Shown here one piece after another: positions 47,901-58,551 of a DNA stretch of 64,000 nucleotides; positions within the stretch are counted from its first letter, which is position 1, and every line of letters starts with the position of its first letter. The notes under the pieces are model-generated. The model had not been told where the DNA came from. It did not search any database and saw nothing but the letters and a program-made list of their open reading frames with translations. The DNA comes from Gerris lacustris. Lineage: Eukaryota; Arthropoda; Insecta; Hemiptera; Gerridae. The position numbers and the translations under genes are program-made. The stretch lies in NCBI GenBank assembly GCA_951217055.1, contig OX578286.1:36302345-36366344 (forward strand). The letters are read 5' to 3'.

Positions 47901-48229
47901 AGAACATGCATTTATTTACCCCAATATCTTTAAAAGTCATCTAATTTTTAAGAATTTTGGATAGTTTTTCGAGTGCAGGCCAAATCTTCTGCGCTCATTA
48001 AAGTTTTCTTGGTTATTCTTGTAAATAATCAAAATAATTTTGATAGATTTAAATAAGGAGGGAGAGAGACTTAAATAATATATTAGACAATAATAGGTTT
48101 TAAAAGCATAATATCAATGAAGTACTTGAGGAGGCTATTTGCTACACTAATTGGCAGTCTGTTATTTATGTATTTATTGTAAGAATAACTAATTTATTAA
48201 CAATTTACTAATTTTTTACTTTTTATCAG

Positions 48230-48420
48230 ATTATCATCTTTGTAAGGACTGTGGACGTGCTTACACCTACAAGCGTAATCTACTGGCGCACCAGAGGCTT
48301 GAATGCGGAGTTGAGCCAAAATTTGCCTGTCCACATTGTCCGCACAAAGCCAAGCAGAAGCAACATTTAAAATCCCATATTATCTACCGTCATTCTCAAT
48401 TAGCAAAACCACCTGTTTAA
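48230..48420 (+). CDS. lola: lola alternative 3' terminal exon 18
   Basis: Acceptor TTTTTATCAG ends at 48229; entry codon G|AT gives Asp, then YHLC. The coding part contains no Met at all, so Met-based ORF searches miss it. About 63 residues. Finger 1 is CKDCGRAYTYKRNLLAH, C2HC end QRLEC, then GVEPKFA. Finger 2 is CPHCPHKAKQKQHLKSH-IIYR-H. Tail SQLAKPPV, stop TAA. Finger 2 is close to those of exons 9 and 20-24 (KQK/RQK). AATAAA at 48615-48620 may end this transcript. Confidence 0.9.
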
Positions 48421-48614
48421 TTATTATTTATGTAAATAGATAAATTATGTTGTTTTTTCTTTCTTCTTTTGATGTTTTTATAAATTTTATTTAAATTATA
48501 ACTTATTTTGTACTATTATTTACCATATTTAAATTTTATATTTATTTTAAAATGCTTAATTTTATCTACCTTATATTTTGGTTTTAGACACTTCGTAGTA
48601 GTTTGAGTTTGGAC

Positions 48615-48620
48615 AATAAA
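48615..48620 (+). promoter_or_regulatory. Candidate poly(A) signal of exon 18
   Basis: AATAAA about 195 bases after the stop. The surrounding TTTGGACAATAAAAATTCAT recurs at 56714 with one change, so it may belong to a repeat. Confidence 0.4.
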
Positions 48621-48689
48621 AATTCATATAAAGGCGTTTAATTCTCGTCGTTTTAAAATAAATTGTTTAAAAGTTACAGCTAAAACATA

Positions 48690-49300
48690 ATTTTTAATGG
48701 CCGGCATCTTTTTACGGTTCAGGCCGTTAACGTACTCGTCCGATTAGTTGGATTGTCAACGGATCCTTTGTGTGTGCTGAAAGCCTATACTTGGCCTATT
48801 AATTTTCAGTACATTTTGATTGAAGCAAGAATTGAACAACATTTTTAATGACCGGCATCTTTTTATAGTTTGGGCTGTTAACGTGCTCGTCCGATTTGTT
48901 AAATTGTCAACAGATCCTTTGTGTGTGCTGAAAGCACATACCTGGCCAATTAATTTTCATTTAATTACGATTGAAGCAAGAATTGAACAAACATTTTAAT
49001 GGCCGGCATCTTTTTACAGTTCAGGCCGATAACGAACTCGACCTATTTGTTAAATTGCCTACGGATCCTTTGTGTGTGCTGAAAGCACATACATGGCCAA
49101 TTAATTTTCAGTTAATTACGATTGAATCAAGAATTGAACAAACATTTTAATGGCCGGCATCTTTTTACGGTTCTGGCCGTTAACGAACTCGTCCGATTTG
49201 TTAAATTGTCAACGGGAACCCTTTGTGTGTGCTGAAGAATTATACTTGGCCAATTAATTTTCAGTTAATTACGATTTAAGTATGAATTGAACATTTTAGA
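48690..49300. repeat. ~155-bp tandem repeat, four copies
   Basis: Unit contains TTTTTAATGGCCGGCATCTT, ATCCTTTGTGTGTGCTGAAA and GGCCAATTAATTTTCAGTTA. A single related, diverged copy lies at about 57030-57160, before exon 22. Confidence 0.9.
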
Positions 49301-49929
49301 AGTTTGCTTATCATTATTTTTCCTACTCCAAATTGTTTATTTTGAGCTTAAATTTTCTTTCTTCTAGATAAACTTTAATTTTCTACCTTTTAGAATACTT
49401 TCCATTTGTTATTAATATAATCAATAAAATCAAATATATTATTTTCTTCGTTTCCAAGGTGTTTCAATGCGGATTGAATTCTGATTCGATTGAATTAACA
49501 AGCTAGGTGTTTCCATGAGTTGTAATGAATCCATATTCAATTTGTTTTCAATACATCACACTTTTACTAGGTTACTTTGATAAAGTTTATACATAATTTT
49601 GTAACCTTAACTTTTATAACCAGATTTGTTATGTTAGTTTTTCAAAACAACATTAAAAATTACAAATGGTGGTTATGTTTTTTGGTTGATTGGAGTGATG
49701 ATTTGACTTATATCACCAGAAAAACAGCTAGGGGCGCTCACGCTCAGATATGATTCCAGAATTAAGTGTATCCTATTTAATCCCTACTTATATCTAGGTT
49801 TCTATGGAAAATTTGGATCTAAATACTGTATTCAATCCGTATTGAAACACCATGGAAAGGTAGTTCCATTATAATCGTCAACGTATTTATTATCATTATT
49901 AATTTTTTTATTTTATTTTCCAATTGCAG

Positions 49930-50162
49930 AATTTGACAAAAGGAAATTCTTTTGTGGTGATTGTGGAAAAGGTTACGCACATCAGAGAAACCTATCCCGT
50001 CACATTGACCATGAATGTGGCGTCGAAAGAAGATTCCCATGTCCTAGCTGTCCATACGTCGCCATGAGGAATGATGTTCTGAGGCGACACAAAGCTGCAA
50101 AACACCAGCTTAATCAATCCGTTTTAAACGAATTAATTTATAGTAGTATGAATAACAAATAG
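49930..50162 (+). CDS. lola: lola alternative 3' terminal exon 19
   Basis: Acceptor TCCAATTGCAG ends at 49929; entry codon G|AA gives Glu, the only Glu entry in the array, then FDKRKFFC. About 77 residues. Finger 1 is CGDCGKGYAHQRNLSRH, C2HC end IDHEC, then GVERRFP (RR in place of PQ). Finger 2 is CPSCPYVAMRNDVLRRH-KAAK-H. A 20-residue tail follows, starting QLNQSVLNE and ending MNNK. The GKGYxHxxxLSRH pattern makes it the outgroup of the exon 20-26 cluster. AATAAA at 50337-50342. Confidence 0.9.
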
Positions 50163-51250
50163 TATATTTTGTTATTTTGTTTTTATTTTTCCTTTATTGA
50201 ATATTTTCATATAATTTGCTAATAACCAATCTGTTTTTAATCGAAATTTTGTATTATTGAATGGAAAATTAAATAACACAATCCTGTGGACTTGACCATA
50301 AATATGTTCGATGTTATGCTGAAATTAAATTCTGAGAATAAAGATGAATATGTATTAATAAAATATCTCCCTTAGTCATCATGAGTATTATCAGTGATCT
50401 TAAAAATGCTAAAGTACACAATCAAGTGTTTCAAACATGCTTAATTCAAGAAACTGCATTGATGTACATGTTATAATCAGTTCTGTATTATGCTTCCTAG
50501 ACATTACATGCAATTTAAACTGATTGCATACTCAGTATAGTGTTTTAACGAAACGTCTTACTTCGTAAATTCGTGTTATTTAAAGGGAATACACAGATTG
50601 ATTTGATAATTTGATTCGCGGAAGTCAAGGTTAAAGAAGGTCATTGACTAAAAAATTACAATAAGCTAAATATATTGAATAGATATTAAATTCCCCGAAT
50701 TATTAATGTGTTATTTATTTATGTATTGTTTTTCCTATTTTACAAATGTACATTTGCTGAAACATTGTATGTTAAGTGAAATTATGTGTATTACAAATTA
50801 ATGCAGACATAATAAATATTTTTATTTTTTATTTTCATTGGTTTTATTTTGTTTATGCTTTGTGGCAAGCATTTATTATTATTATTATTATTTTTTTTTT
50901 TTTTTTTTTATACCGCTTCGACAGCACGAGGGTCATTAGCGGTTTTGAGAACTCAAATAAGTAATTGTCTACACTCGGATTAGTTATCATCTACTTGTTG
51001 GATCAGTTGTTTTTCTGTTTTCTCCTTTTCCCTCTATCCTCATTATACAAGAATGTGTGTGCTTCAATTATTCATAGGTCTGTTTATTAATTTAATTTAT
51101 TTATTTACTATTTTTTTTTTGTTTAATATCTTATTTTTGAGTTATTATTTATTTTTATTGTATTATTTATTTTGATTTATTATTATTATTATTATTTTTT
51201 CTATTTATTTATTTACTTATTATTATTATTATTTTATTTTTTTTTTTTCC
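50163..51250. other. Spacer with ATT microsatellites
   Basis: AT-rich. (TTA)n and T runs at 50873-50910 and again between 51100 and 51250 border the retroelement fragment that follows. No gene seen. Confidence 0.5.
50337..50342 (+). promoter_or_regulatory. Candidate poly(A) signal of exon 19
   Basis: AATAAA about 175 bases after the stop. Confidence 0.45.
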
Positions 51251-51256
51251 TCTCTC

Positions 51257-52130
51257 TTAAATTAGATTGTAGATATTTGCCCTCATTAAGAAGTCTTTGA
51301 GGGTTCTTATTTGCTCAGGGGATTTGAAGATTTGTGTTAATGTTGCCATGTTTTGGGGGCGGGCTCTCTGCATTCCTTGGCTGTTACACGCTGTAATGAT
51401 GTGATCCATGGTGAGAGGGGCATTTCGGCATTGAGGGCACTGAGGTCTTGGGCCGCCTTCAAGCAGGTAGCTGTGGGTGAGGCGGGTGTGTCCTGTTGCT
51501 ACTCTTTGGAGGGTTCTAATGTCCCTTCTACTAAAGTCGGGAGGCCAATTTATGGGCTCTAGGTGGGGTATGACTTCACACAGCTGTGTTGTCCCATTCT
51601 TCCACTCATTTTTCCACGAAGCTCTTATGCCTGCAGTATCTGACCGGATTTGGTCATCTAAGCGAATTGGTAATTGCTCCGAGGCTGTCAGGATTGCTTC
51701 ACGTGCTGCTTTATCTGCTTCTTCATTTCCTGCAATACCTACGTGGCTTGGAATCCACATAATTTTGCAAATTTTTCCCTGGTCCCGGATTAAGTGAAGG
51801 TCCTCCAGCACGGCTCTTACCAAGGGGTCGTCCGAAAAGGTATCCTGAATGGCTGAGACACTACTTGCTGAGTCTGTACACAGGAGCCATTTATTGCTTG
51901 TTTTTTTTTGCAATTAGATTCAGTGCCATCTTCACAGCCCACAGTTCGGCTGTATATACGCTTGCACAGGCTGGGAGTTTAAAGAGCCTTGTTTCCCCAT
52001 CTAACACCAAAGCACAGCCTACTCCCTGATCCGTTTTAGAGCCGTCTGTATAAACTACATTCCACCCTCTGTAGGATTCCATTCTTTCAAGGAAAAGCTT
52101 TCTAAAGACCACTGGGTCAGTGGACCTCTT
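51257..52130 (-). pseudogene. Non-LTR retrotransposon fragment: RNase H and C-terminal zinc knuckle
   Basis: Two overlapping minus-strand frames. The upstream one (52112-51891) has YTDGSKTDQGVGCAL and SVYTAELWAVKMAL, the N-terminal half of RNase H with its catalytic Asp and Glu. The downstream one (51913-51257) has TDSASSVSAI, WIPSHVGIAGNEEADKAA and the knuckle CPQC...MDHIITAC, typical of Jockey/I-type elements. The frames meet at a run of nine T (51900-51908), so one homopolymer frameshift separates them. Reverse transcriptase is absent: a 5'-truncated copy, inactive, but younger than the fragment at 40950. Confidence 0.88.
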
Positions 52131-52234
52131 CTCGTATTATTATTATTATTTATTTTATTAATTGTTTTTACTAAATGATGTGTAACTTAGTGTATCTTTC
52201 TTAGACTTCCATTGATACAATGAAAATTGTGTAA

Positions 52235-52442
52235 ACCTTAATTTTCCTTGACGCGACTCCAGCGATAGACGCTCAAGCGATAGTCGCTCAGCGATTATCA
52301 CTGAGGAATCTTCTTCTGAGTTTGCATGTTTCCGTTTTCCTAGTTGAGCGACTCTTAACATTCAAACTCTCCTCTACGATAGTCGCTGGGCAACTTTCGC
52401 TCAGCGTCTATCGCCTGAGTCGCGACGAGGAAAACGTACCTT
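52235..52442. mobile_element. ~208-bp TIR MITE
   Basis: TTTTCCTTGACGCGACTCCA then GCGATAGACGCT at the left; inverted AGCGTCTATCGCCTGAGTCG then CGACGAGGAAAA at the right. The interior repeats CGATAGTCGCT motifs. No coding capacity. Confidence 0.75.
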
Positions 52443-52784
52443 AAAACGGTAACTTGATGCGTAGACTTTCTGTAAGCGAAACGTCCGACTTCAAACCTTT
52501 CGTGACGCGAATTCCACCTCAAGAACCATGTTTTTTTTTTTGTGTAAAACGTGTATAACGAACTTAGAAACTTAGATTATTGTTTCAATTTGGTTTTGAA
52601 TCATGAGATTAACTTGGAGGCTCTTATATTAAAGGATGAAGATCCTATCACAATACTGTATTGGTCCATTTTATCGTCTTAACGTGGTGTTTTGGATGGT
52701 AATCCGTAAAGAAGACTTCTACTTTATTTTTGGCATCTTGTTGGTTCTATTGTATTATTTTTTTCTTCTTTTAAATATTTTCAG

Positions 52785-53029
52785 ATACTAAAGTTATACC
52801 TTTTTTTCCTATAGTAGTGAAGAAATATTTCTGTGACAGATGTGGTAAAGGATACGTCCATTCTCAACATCTAAGCCGTCATCGTAGACTCGAATGCGGC
52901 GTTGAGCCACGATTCCATTGTCCTTACTGCAAGCACAAGTCAAAGCAGAAGGAATGCCTCAAGACTCATATCGTACTAAAACATGGAATTTTGAGTCTCA
53001 ACACCGCTATTGAGAAGAAGTTATTCTAA
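52785..53029 (+). CDS. lola: lola alternative 3' terminal exon 20 (stacked in-phase acceptors)
   Basis: Three AGs can open this exon in the same phase: TTTTCAG ending at 52784 (entry DTKVIPFFPIVVKK), CCTATAG ending at 52814 (entry VVKK), and TAG ending at 52817 (entry VKK). The frame is open from the first, so the exon supplies 81, 71 or 70 residues. The best pyrimidine tract precedes the first, but TTTTTTTCC also precedes the second. Finger 1 is CDRCGKGYVHSQHLSRH, C2HC end RRLEC, then GVEPRFH. Finger 2 is CPYCKHKSKQKECLKTH-IVLK-H. Tail GILSLNTAIEKKLF, stop TAA. A partial copy of the tail (TTTTGAGGCTAAATACCGCC) lies just downstream at 53061. Confidence 0.9.
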
Positions 53030-54884
53030 TTTATTTCATGTAACAACTTTAACATAGCATTTTGAGGCTAAATACCGCCGTTAAACAGAAGTTATTGAAA
53101 TTGTTTTTTTTAATTTACTAAATTAAAATATATATTATATACTTGTTATTTTTTTTAACTAATATAGATGTTTTATGAATAGTAGTGAAATATAATTTTA
53201 TGATAGATTTTATTACACGCCTTTCTATTAGCTTACAATGTTCTTCAGGGACAAATTTTGTAATCTATTTTTAACCCACTTCCCGATTACATTGAAAGCT
53301 GAAACGTGCATTGATTATTTAGTTACGATTACAATACAATAATCAGCAATTATTTTTACTAAATCGGTTGTATTAGTAATCAATCAATCAATAAATTTCT
53401 GAGAAATTTTGGCGGTAAAATTCGAAAAAATTGTAAACAACAACGGCTAGTGACTGGTAAGAGAAATGGCTACTGCCATCTCTATATATTAGGGTTAGTG
53501 TGAGCGAGTAAAAGCGTAGGTTAGATTAGGTCAGACGTAGGTGTTCGTCTTTAACCCTGCAGTGCACGGGTGAAAAAAAATCACACCAGTGCACGGGTAA
53601 CTATCACACCAGATTTGGTATAACTAGCGCATTGTCTCGGAGTATTTATCAAAATATTCAATACATAGACCGAGAAGACTTTACGTCCTTTGAGGCTTGA
53701 TTTACACTGTATTATGCCCAAGATAACTTGAAGATTGTTCCGTAATATAACGTTTTTTGACGTGGTGACTTTTTTTGGATTTTAGGACATACTGTGAAAA
53801 TTTGAGTTTTATTGATTATTCTCTCAAACAATCGATTAATCAGCTGACACCTTACATATCCTCCCAGACAAAAAAAAACTGAAAGCAAAAAGAGTTTGCA
53901 ATGACTCGCATAGTCTCATGTATAACCGAGGCCGAGGACTGATGAGAAGAGAATGAGGCACTAAGATGAGCTCTTGCTGGCTTGACAGTCCGATTGGCTG
54001 AAAGTTACGCATGCGGTCCTACACAGTCCAGGAAGGTCTTCCTTTTTTTCCTTATATAAATGCACATAACTACAACACTCTCAAGTCAGAGGTTTCTCGA
54101 GTTATATTTAACCTTGTTTAGTGAACAGTTTAGAATATATGTTTTTCATTTTTCTAGGCTTTGTTTTCAAAACTTTTTAAGATGCAAATTATGATTCCAC
54201 TGTTGCATTTACGTATCGGGTTTACCGGACACTTATGACCTGTCTTCCTTAATTTCACTAAATTTTGCTAATTTTCATGTCACATGAGGAACGACATTAT
54301 ATTCTTAAGTTTTTAACTTATGTTGGCCTAATAAAATAATTTAAATCACTATGTGAGATTAAAAATTAGATTAATTTCTTCTGAAATGCACATGGATATA
54401 CTGCGCATTTATGTGAAAAAATGTATCCTCAGTTGCTCAATTTAATTATTGTAACAAACAGATATCACCTTGGAGTTAGTTTGAACCAAATTAGTAATCC
54501 AAATGAAAAATGAACCTCTTAGTCAACTGGCTCCATTTGAACCTCATTCTCATTTACATGTAATACTTTAGTTCTTGGATTAAGTTTAGAAGTAATCTTG
54601 AATTGAACCGACGAAAGCTTAAGTAAAAGTTAGTTTGCTCAATCAATAATTGCCTCAATAAAATCATATTCTCAAACTCAGGTAGGTAGGTAAACAGAAA
54701 ATTATCGTGCGCTAAAAACTTATATCATCAATTTGTATGTGAATTTGAGTTAATTATCAGATGATGATTTAGGACTGCGAGGGATTTAAGCTGATCCATT
54801 GATCATTAAGTAATTGAGGGTTAATATTTGACTTACTTCATTTGTTAGAATGTTTTTAAAAAATTGTATGTTTCTTTCCTGCAG
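53030..54884. other. Spacer between exons 20 and 21
   Basis: Begins with an echo of the exon 20 tail (53060-53095). At 53555 TTAACCCTGCAGTGCACGGG looks like a piggyBac-type end but no partner was found. No gene. Confidence 0.5.
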
Positions 54885-55099
54885 GTGTCAAGAAGTTCTT
54901 CTGCAGTGCATGTGGAAAGGGTTACGTTCATTCCCATCATCTCAGCCGACATCGGAGACTTGAGTGTGGAATCGAACCTCAATTCGCTTGTCCTATTTGT
55001 CCTCATAAATCCCGACAGAGAGAACATCTTAAAACTCACATGGCTTTCAAACACGGATTCATCCCAGATTCAAATACTTTAAATAAGGAGACAGTGTAA
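54885..55099 (+). CDS. lola: lola alternative 3' terminal exon 21
   Basis: Acceptor TTTCTTTCCTGCAG ends at 54884; entry codon Gly, then VKKFFC. About 71 residues. Finger 1 is CSACGKGYVHSHHLSRH, C2HC end RRLEC, then GIEPQFA. Finger 2 is CPICPHKSRQREHLKTH-MAFK-H. The tail is GFIPDSNTLNKETV, longer than in exons 22-25. AATAAA at 55130-55135, only about 30 bases after TAA, is the tightest poly(A) signal in the window. Confidence 0.92.
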
Positions 55100-55129
55100 A
55101 CATTTTATTTTTGTCCATAGTAATCTTTA

Positions 55130-55135
55130 AATAAA
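55130..55135 (+). promoter_or_regulatory. Candidate poly(A) signal of exon 21
   Basis: AATAAA 31 bases after the stop, followed by TTATGTTTTTTGTC. Confidence 0.6.
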
Positions 55136-55284
55136 CTTTTAAGATCCATAGAGCTTCAACTTATGTTTTTTGTCATGATCAACAGGTATTGGTAATTTTA
55201 AGACAGTGGGTTGGACAATTCACAATTCTAGAGAAAATTTTCGTAACATATTGCTGTCTTGAACCACTTTGTATTATTTCTCAT

Positions 55285-55680
55285 TACTATTATTATTATT
55301 AATTATTATTATATACCGAGGGGCTTTTTATACCCGAATATGCAGGCCACTTAGGTGGGCCCATTCATCAAACCCGGGTTATGGACCGAAATCTTCACAC
55401 TGTCGTGTGAAGATATGGTCGTCAATCATGACTCCCTTCCATGAGTGCCTAGTTGTATACAACCAGGAGTGTCATCGTCATGGTTTCCAGGCCGAAACCT
55501 GGTGGCGCTACTCTTTCGAGGAGCTTCCCACTTGTTTAAACAATGCTGGGTGGACATTGAGCGGGGGGCCTGGTCCGGGAATCGAACCCAGAGCTGCGGT
55601 CACCTTCTGACCCGGCTCGATGCTGCTTAACTTGCCTTATCACAAGGCGAGCGCTCTAGCCTCCGAGCCACCCAGGCCCC
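55285..55680 (-). repeat. tRNA-derived SINE
   Basis: Read on the minus strand it starts GGGGCCTGGGTGGCTCGGAG, has an A-box-like head (GAGCGCTCGCCTTGTGATAA nearby), a B box GGGTTCGATTCCCGG (complement of 55575-55589), a ~270-bp body, and an (ATAAT)n tail at 55285-55313. Head, B box, body and AT tail are the layout of a tRNA-derived SINE. It landed about 150 bp behind exon 21. Confidence 0.75.
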
Positions 55681-55905
55681 TGTTTCTCATTACTAGTCGT
55701 GGCGTAGAAAAATTAAACAAATGATAAACAACATTGATAAGAGATGTAAGAAGAATCCTGCAGCTAAATTGTGTTTCCATATCAAAAACTAACAATTTCC
55801 TTGAGTCCCAGGCTGTTCATTATGTACGCCCATAAGTGTTACTTGATGTTACCCAATAACCCGTTAAAGATGCAGAAATGATACTAAAATCTTTGGTAAC
55901 ATTAC

Positions 55906-56490
55906 AGAAAAAATCGGTCCGAGACAACTCAGACAAACTTTCTCATATACAAGTTCATAATTACTTAGCCAATGTTTTCCATTTATTAGTTTTTGTAAGT
56001 ACCTACGTTTAATTATTATTGAAAATTATATCAACATTTACCATAAAAATAACTTCTCCAGGGCGGGGAATCGAACCCGGTATCTCTCCGTCCACGTTTT
56101 AAGCTATTTCCTCAGGAACTAGATTTTCCCGGTAAAACTGCTTATATCGTTGCATCCATACATTTTAGAATTTTTTAATCAAAATCGTCGGAACCGTTTT
56201 CGAGGAATATTTTTTTCACGTTTTTTCAGAGTTTTTGGGGGGTAGCGCCCCAAATTTGGAGCTAAACATTTCTCGATTTCATCTCGGGGTATGATTTTTC
56301 TGAACCTGTATGCCAAATTTCGTCAAAATCGGCCCAGTAGTTTAGGCTCCAGGCGTCTGCACAGGCAGACGACAGATGACGGACAGACATTTTTTTAAAA
56401 ACCACTTTTTTGGACTCAGGGGACCTCAAAACGTGTAAATCCATCAAAATTCGCGCCATCACAATACTTTCTCTTTATATGAGAAAGTAA
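55906..56490 (-). repeat. ~585-bp dispersed element with tRNA-like B box, copy 2
   Basis: Inverted copy of 14720-15337, matching from AGAAAAAATCGGTCCGAGAC at one end to TCTCTTTATATGAGAAAGTA at the other. B box GGAATCGAACCC at about 56067. Unlike copy 1 it is not followed by the long inverted repeat, which defines the element boundary. Confidence 0.85.
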
Positions 56491-56769
56491 AAACTAGACT
56501 AATGTTATTATTTTTCGTGTCCCCCCTCTATCATTTTTAACAAATCAACGAAAAAAAAATCGTAGTTATTCTTTGTCAAAAAACAAAATACGGGTTTTAA
56601 GGAATTTTTTAAATATTGTATGTTTTGTGAGGAGAAAATGTTTGTCCTTCCCATAATCTTAAAATGTATTATGTTAGAAACGGATTGGGCTAGACACGGA
56701 GTAGTTTCAATGCGTTTGGACAATAAAAATGCATATAAAGGCTTTTTTTTAAGTCATTATAATAAATCC

Positions 56770-57001
56770 GGTACTTCTTTAGATTGTTACTCCCGGTGTA
56801 TATTTTATAATATCAGTAAATACGTCTAAATAACAATTAAGACAAAGGGATGTTTAGTCCAGTGTACTTTGGGACAAAGGAATGTCACTTTTCTGTTTTG
56901 AAAAGGGAAGGAACAGTCTGAAGAAGAACATTCCGTACACCTTTAGAATTTTACTCCCAACTATTTTTATTATAAGGGGAGTAACAATCTAAAGAAGTGC
57001 C
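56770..57001. mobile_element. Foldback MITE (TTCTTTAGATTGTTACTCCCC family)
   Basis: GGTACTTCTTTAGATTGTTA at the left, inverted GGCACTTCTTTAGATTGTTA at the right. Interior GACAAAGGGATGTTTAGTCC. One inner arm is shortened (CACCTTTAGAATTTTACTCC). Confidence 0.9.
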
Positions 57002-57335
57002 CTAAAGTCTTTAAAAGGTAAAGCTAAAACAAACTTTTAAATGGCTGCTGTCTTGATTTGGCAGGGCCGATTATGCTGGTTAACAAATTCGCCCTCTTAT
57101 TAAATAGCCTGTGGACCCTTTCTGTTTGTTGAAAGCACAAGCTTGGCCGATTATTTATTGGGCAACTCATGCTAATATAATTAGTTGTTTATAACTGGTG
57201 TTTTGTTGTATCTGTGTTTAAAGGGTACGTTTGAAGTTTTATAGGATTGTGAAGTAATTTTCATTTATCTTTTTTTTATTATTATTATTTTTTTTTGCAT
57301 TATTTATTTTTAAATTATATTTATTTATTGTCTAG

Positions 57336-57526
57336 GTACCAAAAGGTTCTTCTGTGAAAAATGTGGAAAGGGTTACGTTCACTCGCATCATCTTAACAGG
57401 CATCGTAAGCTTGAATGCGGCGTCGAGCCTCAGTTCCCGTGCCCTTACTGCTCGCACAAATCAAGACAGAAAGGGAAACTTAGAGCTCATGTTAAAATCA
57501 AACACGGAGTTGACCCAGCTTTGTAA
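57336..57526 (+). CDS. lola: lola alternative 3' terminal exon 22 (near-copy of exon 23)
   Basis: Acceptor TTATTGTCTAG ends at 57335; entry codon Gly, then TKRFFC. About 63 residues. Finger 1 is CEKCGKGYVHSHHLNRH, C2HC end RKLEC, then GVEPQFP. Finger 2 is CPYCSHKSRQKGKLRAH-VKIK-H. Tail GVDPAL, stop TAA. It differs from exon 23 at five of 63 residues (N/S, S/P, G/E, R/K, K/I) and by a final Leu. A foldback MITE sits 17 bases after the stop, inside the 3' UTR, and the likely poly(A) signal (57796-57801) lies beyond it. Confidence 0.92.
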
Positions 57527-57543
57527 TATAGTGGACCAATATA

Positions 57544-57778
57544 GGTACTTCTTTAGATTGTTACTCTCCTCTGTGCTTTTAGAATATAAATGACTTTAAG
57601 AAAGTAATCATTAAGACAAAGTGACGTTTAGTCCTATGTACTTTGGGACAAAGGAATATCACACTTATGTTTCTATGAGGGGAGTAACAGTCTAAAGAAT
57701 AAAACTCCGTACACCTTCTTTAGATTGTTACTCCCTTCTGTTTTCTTTATAAGGGGAGTAACAATCTAAAGAAGTGCC
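57544..57778. mobile_element. Foldback MITE in the exon 22 3' UTR
   Basis: Ends GGTACTTCTTTAGATTGTTA and inverted GGCACTTCTTTAGATTGTTA, with the two-fold interior typical of the family. AATATAGGTA occurs on both sides (left 57537-57546, right 57787-57796), but the exact target duplication cannot be set. Confidence 0.9.
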
Positions 57779-57795
57779 CCATTATCAATATAGGT

Positions 57796-57801
57796 AATAA
57801 A
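57796..57801 (+). promoter_or_regulatory. Candidate poly(A) signal of exon 22
   Basis: AATAAA 270 bases after the stop and 18 bases beyond the MITE; a further AATAAA cluster follows within 30 bases. Confidence 0.5.
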
Positions 57802-57984
57802 TGTAGCAGATAATAAAATAAATAATAAGATAACCCATTTATTTCAAATTTTCTTATATTCGAATATTTTATACTCTTGCTACTTAAGCAATGATTAAAT
57901 CAAAACTATAATAATAAATAAATAAAAAAAAAAAAATACATGTACATTTTTTTTTAGAGTATACGTATTTTTTTATTGGTAACT

Positions 57985-58335
57985 AGGCCCAAAAAGGGCA
58001 ATGCCTCTCATAGTTTTTGACCATATCTTATTTTCCTACACAGATCTGGTCCAAAGACCCCCCACAAAATTGGTCCACTTCATAAGTCTATCTCTTGTGC
58101 TGTCTTCCTCGGTTTTTTCGTGTGGTCCCGTGACATCCATTTTATTGTTCGTCTTGACCAGTTGTCCTCATCCTGGTCAATTGTCTACTCCATTTCCATT
58201 CTATTAGCAAAACTTCTCTTGCAGCGTCATCCGTTTCTTTTCTTATTACTGCCTTCTTATTTCTTTGCCATGTCCGGATCCCTAGCAAAGCTCTTTCCAC
58301 CGCTGTTAGGGTGACTTGTGGTCTTTTGTTCAGTT
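57985..58335 (-). pseudogene. Decayed RTE-like non-LTR retrotransposon 3' fragment
   Basis: A minus-strand frame from about 58315 reads TAVERALLGIRTWQRNKKAV then IEWKWSRQLTRM. This matches the conserved 'ERxMLGI...KWxWAGHxARM' C-terminal region of RTE-type elements. Stops and frameshifts follow towards 57985. It sits between the duplicated exons 22 and 23. Confidence 0.65.
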
Positions 58336-58551
58336 CTTTGTTAGAGTTCAGACTTGTGTACCATGCAAAAAGTGCAACATTAGTAGTTGTTTATAATTGG
58401 TGTTTTGTTGTATTTGGTTTTATCGGTTGTATTTGAGGTGATTTAGGGTAGTGTAGTGGATTTTACTTGTCATCCTATCTTATTGATGATTTTTCTTTCT
58501 TATTGTTTTATTTGTTTTGTTAAAATTAATTATTATTTATTTATTGTCTAG

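Noticed and set aside
53555..53620. piggyBac-type end TTAACCCTGCAGTGCACGGG
   Set aside because: No inverted partner or second TTAA end found, so not listed as an element.
55570..55680. Possible tRNA gene on the minus strand
   Set aside because: A and B boxes belong to a SINE with body and AT tail; no acceptor stem pairing seen.
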